DNA from: Paracidovorax avenae ATCC 19860
Lineage (GTDB): Bacteria > Pseudomonadota > Gammaproteobacteria > Burkholderiales > Burkholderiaceae_C
DNA length: 64,000 nucleotides
Assembly (NCBI RefSeq): GCF_000176855.2
Contig: NC_015138.1
Span: 3,472,001-3,536,000, forward strand
Direction of reading: 5' to 3'
The position numbers and the translations under genes were made by a program. Positions 1 to 8,223 of this stretch are shown piece after piece. The notes under the pieces were generated by a model. That model was not told the DNA's origin and did no database searches. It saw only the letters and a program-made list of their open reading frames with translations. The stretch's first letter is position 1. Every line of letters starts with the position of its first letter.

Positions 1-22
1 CGGGCGGAACGGACGGGACGAT

Positions 23-940
23 TCATGCCGCTTCGCTCCCCCATGTTTCCTGCGAGAAATGGGCCTGCAGGAACTCCACGCACACGCGCACCTTGGCCGA
101 ACGCTCCAGCCGCGTGGGGTACACCGCCCAGACATTGGCCTCCTGCTGCCATTCGGGCAGCACACGCACCAGGCGGCCTGCGGCCAAGTCGGGCCCGACA
201 TCCCACAGGGACCGCAGCACGATGCCGCGCCCGTCCACGGCCCATTGCACGGCCATTTCGCCATGGTTGGCCGACAGCGGCCCGCGCACCTTCACCGTGC
301 GGTCCGCCGCGCCGCTGCGCAGCCGCCAGACGCCGAAGGGATGGTCGCGCTCCTTGATCACCAGGCAATCGTGGCTGGCCAGGTCGTCCACCGCCCGGGG
401 CATGCCCTTGCGTGCCAGGTAGGCCGGCGCCGCGCACAGCACGCGATGGTTGCCCGCCAGCCGGCGGGCGATCAGGTGCGGGGCGATCTCGTCGCCCACG
501 CGGATGTCCAGGTCGAACCCCTCCCCCGCCACGTCCACCAGCCTGTCGAACACCTCGAGCCGCACCTGCAGGCCCGGATGGCGCTCCACCAGCCGCGACA
601 CCGCGGGCGCCACGATGCGCCGCCCGAAGCCGAAACTGCAGCTCAGCCGGAGCAGTCCGCGGGGCTCGCGCCGCGTCACGGCCACCTCCTGCAGCAACTG
701 GTCCCAATCGTCCAGGATGCGCTGCGCCCAGTGGAAGACGCGCTCGCCCTCCTCCGTCACCGCCACGCGGCGCGTCGTGCGGTGCAGCAGCTTCACCGCC
801 AGTTCTTCCTCGAGCAGGCGGATGCGCTTGCTGACATAGGCCGGCGAAGCGCCCAGTTCTGTGGCCGCCTCGGCGAAGCTGGCCTTGCGGACCACTGCGG
901 TGAAGACACGCAGGTCATCGGTCGCGGGCGTTTTATGCAC
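23..940 (-). CDS. LysR-family transcriptional regulator
   Basis: DNA-binding regulator of 305 residues, the normal length for LysR proteins. An N-terminal winged helix-turn-helix (about residues 8-67, with the helix around SPAYVSKRIRLLEEEL) is followed by a periplasmic-binding-like effector domain. It resembles the DmlR-like subgroup common in Burkholderiales. The first codon of the open frame is GTG at 940, with no strong ribosome-binding site. It is divergent from the tartrate dehydrogenase-like gene at 1083, so control of that gene is the obvious inference. The 142-nt gap holds ACAAT (950-954) and ATTGT (972-976), a weak inverted repeat that could be an operator. The effector is unknown. 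Confidence 0.9.
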   Translation of the reverse strand: MHKTPATDDLRVFTAVVRKASFAEAATELGASPAYVSKRIRLLEEELAVKLLHRTTRRVAVTEEGERVFHWAQRILDDWDQLLQEVAVTRREPRGLLRLSCSFGFGRRIVAPAVSRLVERHPGLQVRLEVFDRLVDVAGEGFDLDIRVGDEIAPHLIARRLAGNHRVLCAAPAYLARKGMPRAVDDLASHDCLVIKERDHPFGVWRLRSGAADRTVKVRGPLSANHGEMAVQWAVDGRGIVLRSLWDVGPDLAAGRLVRVLPEWQQEANVWAVYPTRLERSAKVRVCVEFLQAHFSQETWGSEAA

Positions 941-1082
941 GATATGTGAACAATGGGACCACGGGTGGCGGATTGTATTGCGACGCGGTTTGCCGAAGAA
1001 TCGGCGGCATGCTGGCGGACCGGCTTCTTCGCTGCCCCGCCTCCCGTTCCATTTTCACAGCCGATTCCAGGAGACCCCGCAC

Positions 1083-2180
1083 ATGTCCAGCCCTACCCAC
1101 ACGTTCAAGATCGCCGTCCTGCCCGGCGACGGCATCGGCAAGGAAGTCATGCCCGAAGGCCTGCGCGCCACCCAGGCGGCCGCCGACCGTTTCGGCATCG
1201 CGCTGGAACTGCACACCTTCGACTGGGCGAGCTGCGACTACTACCTCGCCCACGGAAAGATGATGCCCGACGACTGGAAGGCGCAGTTGCAGGGCATGGA
1301 CGCGATCTTCTTCGGCGCCGTCGGCTGGCCCGCCACCGTGCCCGACCATGTCTCGCTCTGGGGATCGCTGCTGAAGTTCCGCCGCGAGTTCGACCAGTAC
1401 ATCAACCTGCGCCCCGTGCGCCTGTTCGAGGGCGTGCCCTGCCCGCTGGCCGGCCGCAAGCCCGGCGACATCGACTACTACGTGGTGCGCGAGAACACCG
1501 AGGGCGAGTACACCTCGCTGGGCGGCATCATGTACGAGGGCACGGACCGCGAGATCGTGATCCAGGAGTCGGTGTATTCGCGCAAGGGCGCCGAACGGCT
1601 GCTGAAGTTCGCCTTCGACCTCGCCCAGAGCCGCCCGAAGAAACACGTGACGCTCGCCACCAAGAGCAACGGCATCGCCATCAGCATGCCCTGGTGGGAC
1701 CAGCGTGCAGACGACGTGGCCAAGGGCTACCCCGGCATCACGCTGGACAAGCAGCACATCGACATCCTGACGGCGCGCTTCGTGCTGCAGCCCGGGCGCT
1801 TCGACGTGGTGGCCGCGACGAACCTGTTCGGCGACATCCTGTCGGACCTGGGCCCGGCGACCACCGGCACGATCGGCCTGGCGCCGTCGGCCAACCTGAA
1901 CCCCGAGCGCACGTTCCCGAGCCTGTTCGAGCCGGTGCACGGCTCGGCACCGGACATCTACGGCAGGAACATCGCCAACCCGATCGCGATGGTGTGGTCG
2001 GGTGCGCTGATGCTGGACTTCCTGACGCAGGGCCAGGGCGCAGGGCGGCAGGCGCACGATGCGATCGTCGCGGCGATCGAAGAGGTGATCAGGAGCGGCC
2101 CGAAGACGCCGGACCTGGGCGGCACGGCCAATACCACGCAGGTGGGCGAGGCCATCGCGGCGGCCATCGCCCGGGGCTGA
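1083..2180 (+). CDS. tartrate dehydrogenase/decarboxylase-like isocitrate/isopropylmalate dehydrogenase family protein
   Basis: This 365-residue enzyme belongs to the NAD-dependent beta-decarboxylating dehydrogenase family. It most resembles TtuC/DmlA enzymes, which oxidise tartrate or D-malate with Mn or Mg. The N-terminal IAVLPGDGIGKEV nucleotide-fold start, the RENTEGEY loop, NLFGDILSD (metal-binding Asp residues) and EPVHGSAPDI are all visible. ATG at 1083 is preceded by AGGAGA at good spacing; the longer open frame upstream lacks family sequence. It is divergent from a LysR gene, fitting induction by its substrate. Leucine biosynthesis (leuB) is less likely because no leuCD genes are nearby. 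Substrate identity is inferred from family resemblance only. Confidence 0.88.
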   Translation: MSSPTHTFKIAVLPGDGIGKEVMPEGLRATQAAADRFGIALELHTFDWASCDYYLAHGKMMPDDWKAQLQGMDAIFFGAVGWPATVPDHVSLWGSLLKFRREFDQYINLRPVRLFEGVPCPLAGRKPGDIDYYVVRENTEGEYTSLGGIMYEGTDREIVIQESVYSRKGAERLLKFAFDLAQSRPKKHVTLATKSNGIAISMPWWDQRADDVAKGYPGITLDKQHIDILTARFVLQPGRFDVVAATNLFGDILSDLGPATTGTIGLAPSANLNPERTFPSLFEPVHGSAPDIYGRNIANPIAMVWSGALMLDFLTQGQGAGRQAHDAIVAAIEEVIRSGPKTPDLGGTANTTQVGEAIAAAIARG

Positions 2181-2276
2181 CCGGCGGGACTGCACGGCGG
2201 CCCCTCGACCCCACGTGCGCAGGATGGGCAGCAGCCCGATAAACTGGCTGCTTCCCCACAGCGTTTTCCTGCCGGC

Positions 2277-3326
2277 ATGCGATCGAACGCCCTGTTGCGC
2301 CCCCTGGTCCTCCTGAGTGCGGCGGCTCTGGCCGCCTGCGGCAGTGCGCCGCCCGCCAGCCCTGCCACCTCTTCCGCCGTACCGGCCCAGGCCACTGCCG
2401 CTCCGTCGCCAGCCCCCATCAAGGTGGGCATCGCGCTGGGCGGCGGCGCGGCCAAGGGCTTCGCGCACATCGGCGTCATCAAGATGCTGGAGGCCAACGG
2501 TTTGGCGCCCGCCGTGGTGGCCGGCACCAGCGCAGGCAGCGTGGTGGGCGCGCTGTACGCGAGCGGCATGAACGCCTTCGAGTTGCAGGAAAAGGCCGTG
2601 GCGCTCGACGAAGCGAAGATCCGCGACCTGCAGCTGTCCTCCGGCGGGCTCGTGCTCGGCCAGAAGCTCGAGGACTATGTGAACGCGCAGGTCCGCAACC
2701 GGCCCATCGAGCAACTGCCCAAGCCTTTCGCCGCCGTGGCCACGCGCCTGGAAGACGGCGAGCGCACGGTGTTCACGCGCGGCAATACCGGCCAGGCGGT
2801 GCGCGCCTCCAGCAGCATCCCTGGCGTGTTCCAGCCCGTGGCGATCGGCAAATACCACTTCGTGGACGGCGGCGTGGTCAGTCCGGTGCCGGTGGACGCG
2901 GCGCGCCAGCTGGGGGCCGACATCGTGGTCGCCGTGGACATCTCCAACAAGGCCCGCGGCCAGGCGCCTGCCGGCATGCTCGGCACCCTGGGCCAGTCGA
3001 TCGCGATCATGGGCCAGAAGCTCGGCCAGGCCGAACTCGCGCGGGCCGACGTGGTCGTCCGCCCGCAGGTGCTGGACATCGGCGCGGCCGACTTCACGCA
3101 GCGCGCCAGCGCCATCCTGGAGGGCGAGAAAGCCGCCCTCGCCGCCATGCCGCAGATCCGCGAGCGGGTGGCGCAACTGCAGACAGCGCGCGCCGAGGCC
3201 ACGCGGCTCGCACAGCAGAAGGCGATCGAGGCGCAGCACCAGGCCTGCCTGGAGCAGCGCTCGCGCCTGCAGAAGCTCGCGGGACTGGCGGGGCTGGACG
3301 GTTCCTGCCCAGCCGCGGCCCCCTGA
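2277..3326 (+). CDS. patatin-like phospholipase lipoprotein
   Basis: Predicted exported lipoprotein with a patatin (Ser-Asp dyad) lipid hydrolase domain, 349 residues. The signal peptide ends in lipobox LAAC with Cys21 as the lipidation site, followed by an Ala/Pro/Ser linker to about residue 47. The oxyanion motif GGGAAKGFAHIG is at about 55-66, the nucleophile motif GTSAG has Ser85, and DGG has Asp197. The C-terminal part is rich in charged helices. It starts 96 nt after the tartrate dehydrogenase-like gene on the same strand; no functional link is evident. It probably acts on membrane lipids or acyl esters in the periplasm. The family is sure, the substrate unknown. Confidence 0.9.
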   Translation: MRSNALLRPLVLLSAAALAACGSAPPASPATSSAVPAQATAAPSPAPIKVGIALGGGAAKGFAHIGVIKMLEANGLAPAVVAGTSAGSVVGALYASGMNAFELQEKAVALDEAKIRDLQLSSGGLVLGQKLEDYVNAQVRNRPIEQLPKPFAAVATRLEDGERTVFTRGNTGQAVRASSSIPGVFQPVAIGKYHFVDGGVVSPVPVDAARQLGADIVVAVDISNKARGQAPAGMLGTLGQSIAIMGQKLGQAELARADVVVRPQVLDIGAADFTQRASAILEGEKAALAAMPQIRERVAQLQTARAEATRLAQQKAIEAQHQACLEQRSRLQKLAGLAGLDGSCPAAAP

Positions 3327-3436
3327 CCCTGCTGCTTCCTTTCGGCCATCCGCTGCGGCCCGCGGCGCGGCAGGCACGCCGCCATTTGCGCCCGCATCCT
3401 ACGGCGGACACGGCACGGCACCCGTATGGTGCCGCC

Positions 3437-4924
3437 ATGTCCCTCGGCAGCGATATCCCCGCCCGTCTCGATCGGCTTCCCTGGTCCGCCTGGCACTGGC
3501 GCGTGGTGATCGCGCTGGGCATCGCCTGGGTGCTCGACGGGCTGGAAGTGACCATCGTCGGTTCATTGGGCAGCGCGCTGGAGCGCCCGGACACGCTCGG
3601 GCTGACGGCGTCGCAGGTGGGGTGGACGGCCTCTCTGTATGTGGGCGGCGCGGTGCTCGGCGCCCTCGTGTTCGGCCGCATGGCGGACGCGCTGGGACGC
3701 AAGCGCCTCTTCATGCTGACCCTGACGGTGTACATGGTGGCGACCGTGGCCACGGCCTTCACCAGCAGTTTCGCCGCCTTCGCGCTGTGCCGCTTCCTGA
3801 CGGGCATCGGCATCGGCGGCGAATACGCGGCGATCAATTCCGCCATCGACGAACTCATTCCCGCACGGGTGCGCGGCCGCGTGAACCTGGCCATCAACGG
3901 CAGCTTCTGGCTGGGCGCGGCCCTGGGGGCCGCCCTGAGCCTCGTGCTGCTGGATGCCCGCGTGCTGGGCCCGGAACACGGATGGCGGGCAGCGTTCCTC
4001 ATGGGTGCGCTGCTGGGCGCCGCCGTGCTGCTGGTACGCCGGCACGTGCCGGAAAGCCCGCGCTGGCTGATCACCCACGGCCGCGCCGACGAGGCCGAAC
4101 GCATCGTGGCGGACATCGAACGCAGCGTGCATGGCACCGCGCATCCGCGCCCAGCCGGGCCCGCGGCCACGGCCGGCCCTGCCATGCTCCACGAAGCCGT
4201 CGCCGCCAAGGCAGCCACGGCTGGCCCGGCAGTTCCTCCCGGCCGCCGCACGCTGCCCTCCGCGTCGCAGGTGGTCCAGGTACTGCTGCGCCGCTACCCG
4301 GAGCGCAGCGCCGTGGTGCTGGCACTGATGGTGTCGCAGGCGTTCTTCTACAACGCGATCTTCTTCACCTACGCGCTCGTGCTGACGCGCTTCTACGGCG
4401 TGGACGCCAGCCGCGTGGGCCTCTACATCTTCCCCTTCGCCGCCGGAAACGTGCTGGGCCCGCTGCTGCTGGGCCCCCTGTTCGACCGCATCGGGCGGCG
4501 CGTCATGATCACGGCCACCTATGCGCTCGCGGGCATCGCGCTCGCGATCACGGGCCTGGGCTTCATGAACGGCTGGCTGGATGCCACCACGCAGACCGTG
4601 GCCTGGTCGGTGGTGTTCTTCCTGGCGTCGGCCGCCGCGAGCTCCGCCTACCTCACCGTGAGCGAGGTGTTCCCGCTGGAGATGCGCGCGCTGGCGATTT
4701 CCCTCTTCTACGCCGTGGGCACGGGCGTGGGCGGTTTCGCGGCACCGGCCCTGTTCGGCGCGCTCATCGATACGGGCAGCCGGGAGAACGTCTTCATCGG
4801 CTACCTGCTGGGCGCGGCGCTGGTGCTGCTGGCGGCAGGCGTGACGTGGCGCTGGGCGGTGGATGCCGAGCGGAAATCGCTGGAAGAGATCGCGCCGCCG
4901 CTGCACTCCGGTCACCAGCCATAG
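3437..4924 (+). CDS. MFS transporter, sugar/organic-acid type
   Basis: Inner-membrane secondary transporter of 495 residues with about twelve hydrophobic segments. The loop 2-3 signature appears as GRMADALGRKR, and the motif GIGIGGEYAAINSAI and the PESPRWL element after TM6 are typical of the SP/AAHS-like branch of the major facilitator superfamily. A longer-than-usual Ala/Pro-rich cytoplasmic loop follows PESPRWL (about residues 230-275). I chose ATG at 3437, since the upstream part of the open frame is not family-like. Its 3' end overlaps the convergent PLP-enzyme gene by 13 nt. The substrate cannot be told from sequence; neighbouring tartrate and D-amino-acid genes suggest a small organic acid. 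Confidence 0.88.
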   Translation: MSLGSDIPARLDRLPWSAWHWRVVIALGIAWVLDGLEVTIVGSLGSALERPDTLGLTASQVGWTASLYVGGAVLGALVFGRMADALGRKRLFMLTLTVYMVATVATAFTSSFAAFALCRFLTGIGIGGEYAAINSAIDELIPARVRGRVNLAINGSFWLGAALGAALSLVLLDARVLGPEHGWRAAFLMGALLGAAVLLVRRHVPESPRWLITHGRADEAERIVADIERSVHGTAHPRPAGPAATAGPAMLHEAVAAKAATAGPAVPPGRRTLPSASQVVQVLLRRYPERSAVVLALMVSQAFFYNAIFFTYALVLTRFYGVDASRVGLYIFPFAAGNVLGPLLLGPLFDRIGRRVMITATYALAGIALAITGLGFMNGWLDATTQTVAWSVVFFLASAAASSAYLTVSEVFPLEMRALAISLFYAVGTGVGGFAAPALFGALIDTGSRENVFIGYLLGAALVLLAAGVTWRWAVDAERKSLEEIAPPLHSGHQP

Positions 4925-6045
4925 AAGCGGGGCCAGGCCCTGGCCCGCCCGTCGGGGCCGATCGCGTGGTATTCGGGATGCTGCGCGCCGGTGGCGCAGG
5001 CGTGGTTGGGCAGGATGCGCAACCGCGTGCCGAGGGGAAAGCGCTCGGCGATGCGGCCATCGGGCTCGCCGGCCCTCGAGAGGATGCCGTGCTCCTGGTT
5101 GGCGCCGCTCAGGGTGTAGCCCTCCAGCACCGTTCCATCCTCGCGGCACGCCTGGCCGAAGCCGAAATCCTGCTTCTGCTTCTGCGTGCCACGGTCGCGG
5201 CTCATCGCCATCCAGCCGGCATCGACGATCGCCCAGCCCTTTTCCTCCTGATGGCCGATCACGGTCGTGAGCACGCTCAGCGCGATGTCGTCCAGCCCGC
5301 ACACGCCCACGTTGCGCATCACCAGGTCGAAAAACACGTACACGCCGGCACGCACTTCGGTCACGCCCTCCAGGTCCTCCGCCGCCAGGGCAGTCGGCGT
5401 CGAACCGATGCTCACCACGGGGCAGGCAAAGCCGGCCTCGCGCAGCCGCTGCGCCGCACGCACGGCACCGGCCCGCTCCTGCTCGGAGATGGCCCGCAGC
5501 GCCTGGGGATCGTCATGGTCATAGCTGGAGCCCGCATGCGCCAGCACGCCCCCCACCACCATGCCGGCGTCCCGCAGCACGTTCGCGACCTGCAGCAACG
5601 CGTCTTCCTCCGGCTTGATGCCTGAGCGGTGGCCATCGGTGTCGATCTCGATCCACACCTCGAAGACGGCGCCATGGGCCGCACCGAAGCGGCCGATCTC
5701 GCGGGCGGCAGCGACGCTGTCCGTGATGATCTTCAGCTGGCAGCCGCGCTGGCGCAGCGCGAGCGCCTGCCCCAGCTTGCCGGGGACCATGCCCACCGCA
5801 TAGAGGATGTCCTGGATGCCGGCCTCGAAGAACTGCTCGGCCTCCTTGAGCGTCGATACCGTGATGCCCTGCGCGCCCGCCGCGATCTGCGCCTGCACGA
5901 CCGGCAGGCACTTGGTCGTCTTGGCGTGGGGGCGGAAGCGCACCCCCATCGCCTGCATGCGGTCCTGCATGCGGCGGATGTTGCGCTCCATGCGCTGCGT
6001 GTCGATAAGTGCGCTGGGCGTGCCCAGTTCGTGGATGGTGGTCAT
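4912..6045 (-). CDS. DSD1-family PLP enzyme (D-threonine aldolase / D-serine dehydratase-like)
   Basis: PLP-dependent fold-type III enzyme of 377 residues with an alanine-racemase-like barrel at the N-terminus. The FRPHAKTTK motif near residues 38-45 supplies the PLP lysine (Lys42). The C-terminal part carries the D-serine-dehydratase-like domain, ending in an ILPNHACAT motif whose His and Cys bind the divalent metal in this family. Members cleave D-3-hydroxy-amino acids (D-threonine to glycine plus acetaldehyde) or dehydrate D-serine; sequence alone does not decide between them. It is divergent from a LysR gene, with a palindromic operator candidate in the 96-nt gap, and overlaps the MFS gene tail to tail. 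Confidence 0.87.
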   Translation of the reverse strand: MTTIHELGTPSALIDTQRMERNIRRMQDRMQAMGVRFRPHAKTTKCLPVVQAQIAAGAQGITVSTLKEAEQFFEAGIQDILYAVGMVPGKLGQALALRQRGCQLKIITDSVAAAREIGRFGAAHGAVFEVWIEIDTDGHRSGIKPEEDALLQVANVLRDAGMVVGGVLAHAGSSYDHDDPQALRAISEQERAGAVRAAQRLREAGFACPVVSIGSTPTALAAEDLEGVTEVRAGVYVFFDLVMRNVGVCGLDDIALSVLTTVIGHQEEKGWAIVDAGWMAMSRDRGTQKQKQDFGFGQACREDGTVLEGYTLSGANQEHGILSRAGEPDGRIAERFPLGTRLRILPNHACATGAQHPEYHAIGPDGRARAWPRFYGW

Positions 6046-6077
6046 CGGCTGGCTCCGTGGAAGATGGGTACCGCGCC

Positions 6078-6100
6078 AATGTAGATTCGTGGACTACATT
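6078..6100. promoter_or_regulatory. palindromic LysR operator candidate
   Basis: AATGTAG (6078-6084) and CTACATT (6094-6100) form a perfect 7-bp inverted repeat with a 9-nt spacer, in the gap between the divergent PLP-enzyme and LysR genes. The size and placement fit a LysR-type binding site controlling both genes. Confidence 0.5.
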
Positions 6101-6141
6101 TGTGTTTAACACCAGGCAACTCCAGCATTGAACTGCAGTGA

Positions 6142-7080
6142 ATGATCGAACTCGATGACCTGCGCATGGTCCGGGCGCTGGGCAGTTGCGGCTCCCTCGC
6201 GGGCGCAGCGCGCCTTCTGGACCTGACCCCGCCCGCGCTGACCGTGCGCCTGAAGCGCCTGGAAGCCTCCCTGGGCATTCACCTGGCCGTGCGCGGCGCG
6301 CGAGGCATCACCCTCACCGATGAGGGCCGGCGGCTGCTGGAAGAGGCGAAGGATGTATTGGAGCGCGTCGAATCGCTGCCCGGGCGGATCGGCAGCGAGG
6401 CCCATGCGATGGCCGGGCGGCTGCGCGTCGCCGCCCCCTTCGGCTTCGGGAGGCAGTACATGGCGCGGATCGTGCGCGCCATGCACCTTGCCCATCCTGC
6501 CCTGGCCATCGCGCTGCAGCTCTCCGAACATCCGTTGCGCGACGCGGCCGCGCACGACGTCGTGATCCATATCGGGATGCCGAAGGATTCGTCATGGATC
6601 GGCCACCTGCTGGCCCCCAACGATCGCCTGCTGTGCGCCAGCCCCGCCTTCGTCCGGCGGCTCGAGGCGCCGCTTGTCCACCCGTCGCAGCTGGCGGAGC
6701 AGCCCTGCCTGTGCCTGGCGGAAAACGACGAGGACGTCACCCGCTGGCGGTTCCTGCCGTCATCGGCGGGGCAGGAAGGATCGGCCCCGCGGAAGGGCGT
6801 TTCCGTGCGCGTGGCGGGGCGGCTCTCGTCCAACGACGGCACTGTGGTCACCCAGTGGGCCCTGGACGGCCTCGGCATCGTGGCGCGCTCGGAATGGGAG
6901 GCCGGCCCTCTCATCGCCGAGGGTCGCCTGGTGCGCCTGCTCCCCGGCTGGCACATGGAGGCAGCGCCCGTCATGGCGCTCACGCCGGTGCGCAACGGGG
7001 TGCCGGCCCGGCTGCGCGTATTCATCGAGGCCTGCAGGGCGGCGCTGGATCCGGTGCCGTGGCGCGCGGGCTCCGGATAA
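6142..7080 (+). CDS. LysR-family transcriptional regulator
   Basis: 312-residue LysR protein: winged helix-turn-helix at about residues 3-62 (LDDLRMVRALGSCGSLAGAA start) and a C-terminal effector-binding domain. It is divergent from the D-threonine aldolase-like gene and most likely regulates it, with autoregulation through the palindrome at 6078-6100. The ATG at 6142 lacks a strong Shine-Dalgarno sequence. The effector domain resembles that of the LysR protein at the window's left end (both contain a GFGR motif and a gap-free DGxGIV element), so the two are probably distant paralogues. Confidence 0.9.
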   Translation: MIELDDLRMVRALGSCGSLAGAARLLDLTPPALTVRLKRLEASLGIHLAVRGARGITLTDEGRRLLEEAKDVLERVESLPGRIGSEAHAMAGRLRVAAPFGFGRQYMARIVRAMHLAHPALAIALQLSEHPLRDAAAHDVVIHIGMPKDSSWIGHLLAPNDRLLCASPAFVRRLEAPLVHPSQLAEQPCLCLAENDEDVTRWRFLPSSAGQEGSAPRKGVSVRVAGRLSSNDGTVVTQWALDGLGIVARSEWEAGPLIAEGRLVRLLPGWHMEAAPVMALTPVRNGVPARLRVFIEACRAALDPVPWRAGSG

Positions 7081-7082
7081 CC

Positions 7083-7111
7083 CAGAACGCGCGCTGCATC
7101 GTGGCGTTCTG
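7083..7111. terminator. hairpin between convergent genes
   Basis: CAGAACGC (7083-7090) pairs perfectly with GCGTTCTG (7104-7111) across a 13-nt loop. It lies directly after the LysR stop and before the stop of the convergent gene, so it may serve both. There is no clear T-run. Confidence 0.5.
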
Positions 7112-7113
7112 CT

Positions 7114-7506
7114 CTACTGGTGGGATTTACCTTGTGCGCCAACCGACCCGCCAGTCCGGTGTGCGCGCTTTTCGGCACGGACCATCACCAGACCCAGGAG
7201 CAGATGGATCAGCCCCAGTATCCCGAATCCATACACCCCGGCGTGCCAGAGCCCGGAGTGCACCATCCGGTATCGGGAATCATTGAAAAGAATCTGGTTC
7301 AATTCAAAATCAACCGTCTTCCGCTCGCTTTCAACCAGCCCCTTGCCATCCATCACTTTCTTGATATACGCCACCGCAGATGGCGTGCTCACCTTGATGA
7401 CAGGGATGTGTATGAGGCAAAAAATGCACAAGGCCAGAGAAGCGAGTCCGGAAGCGATAAATAAATACTTCGCATACTTTCCAACAAGCTCGGCAAATAC
7501 TTTCAT
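7114..7506 (-). CDS. hypothetical membrane protein
   Basis: A 130-residue protein I do not recognise. It has a hydrophobic segment at about residues 14-36 and another at about 92-110, separated by a charged, probably periplasmic region of about 55 residues that includes a KKVMDGKGLVESERK stretch. The C-terminus is basic. The start could be ATG at 7506 or the adjacent GTG at 7509. It is the last gene of a leftward cassette with the zinc-ribbon membrane protein upstream. Base composition is visibly less GC-rich than the flanking LysR genes, which hints at acquisition. No function is offered. Confidence 0.65.
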   Translation of the reverse strand: MKVFAELVGKYAKYLFIASGLASLALCIFCLIHIPVIKVSTPSAVAYIKKVMDGKGLVESERKTVDFELNQILFNDSRYRMVHSGLWHAGVYGFGILGLIHLLLGLVMVRAEKRAHRTGGSVGAQGKSHQ

Positions 7507-7512
7507 CACAGG

Positions 7513-7611
7513 TCAGTCCACTTCAAAGCCAGCCAGCCCGGCCGGCACCCCGCGTGCATCCACATGCCATCGCACCTGCCCAGAGTACGCGCTTTCCCTG
7601 CATGAAATCAT
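7513..7611 (-). CDS. possible 32-residue coupled small ORF
   Basis: A very short frame that begins at an ATG overlapping the stop of the zinc-ribbon gene (TGATG arrangement) and ends just before the start of the next gene. It fills the gap between the two genes almost exactly. The translation begins MISCRESAYSGQVRW and is soluble in character. The exact fit and the translational-coupling geometry are the only support. It could instead be the displaced C-terminal end of the upstream protein after a frameshift. Confidence 0.25.
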   Translation of the reverse strand: MISCRESAYSGQVRWHVDARGVPAGLAGFEVD

Positions 7612-8063
7612 CAATACCCGGTCTGCCATATTAGATGCACGGCGTGTCTCCAGAACCAATCCACGCCGGAGAGCATCAGGAATGCAGTGACCTCTGCGAC
7701 GACCACGTATGCGAGGCAGGCGATCAGCCTGGCAACGCCATGCCAGCGAGGCAGGTTGGCAATGACGTAAACGCCGGGAATGAAAACGAACAGGAACAGG
7801 AGCATCATCAGCCCCATCGCGCCACCGGGTTGTGAACCCAGCAGCAGGCCCATGGCCAGAGGTACCCATACCGGGACCGCGAGGCTCATGCCGGCAAACC
7901 AGCGACCACGCAGGGTCTCCGGGTTTAAACCCCAACCACCCTTCGCCGGTTCGATGAGATCGGACGCGGTTCGCCAGGTACCCGGCCTGAAAATCGAGCC
8001 GCAGTAAGGGCAACTGTCATCCGCCAGATGGATGTATGCACGGCAATTGAAGCAGGCGGCCAT
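7611..8063 (-). CDS. zinc-ribbon membrane protein, hypothetical
   Basis: A 150-residue protein that starts with a compact zinc ribbon: two CxxC knuckles with Cys4/Cys7 and Cys18/Cys21 (motifs CFNC and CPYC). It is followed by a short linker and three hydrophobic segments at about residues 58-77, 82-103 and 112-132. Such N-terminal ribbon plus membrane proteins are common but mostly uncharacterised; the ribbon probably faces the cytoplasm. It is first in the leftward cassette with the small ORF and the 130-residue membrane protein. Upstream (8064-8223) I see no further convincing gene. Confidence 0.65.
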   Translation of the reverse strand: MAACFNCRAYIHLADDSCPYCGSIFRPGTWRTASDLIEPAKGGWGLNPETLRGRWFAGMSLAVPVWVPLAMGLLLGSQPGGAMGLMMLLFLFVFIPGVYVIANLPRWHGVARLIACLAYVVVAEVTAFLMLSGVDWFWRHAVHLIWQTGY

Positions 8064-8223
8064 GAAGAAAAATCTTTGAAAAATGCGGAATACCTTCGCG
8101 AATCCTTGATGGGAGTCCCAGCTGCAATGCGCCCATGAAGAAACGATTGCGCGCAGGAACCATGCGATGAGCGAACGACACGGGCGACGGGGGCAATGGC
8201 GCCAACCGCCGTGTTGGGTGCTT

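Noticed and set aside
933..3377. 814-codon minus-strand frame
   Set aside because: Antisense to the tartrate dehydrogenase-like and patatin genes, both of which have clear domains.
7513..8013. 166-codon minus-strand frame overlapping the zinc-ribbon gene
   Set aside because: The N-terminal part is the wrong frame of a protein with clear Cys motifs and membrane spans. Only its last 32 codons are kept as a possible micro-ORF.
8017..8205. 62-codon minus-strand frame upstream of the zinc-ribbon gene
   Set aside because: No ribosome-binding site or domain, and it overlaps the zinc-ribbon gene start.
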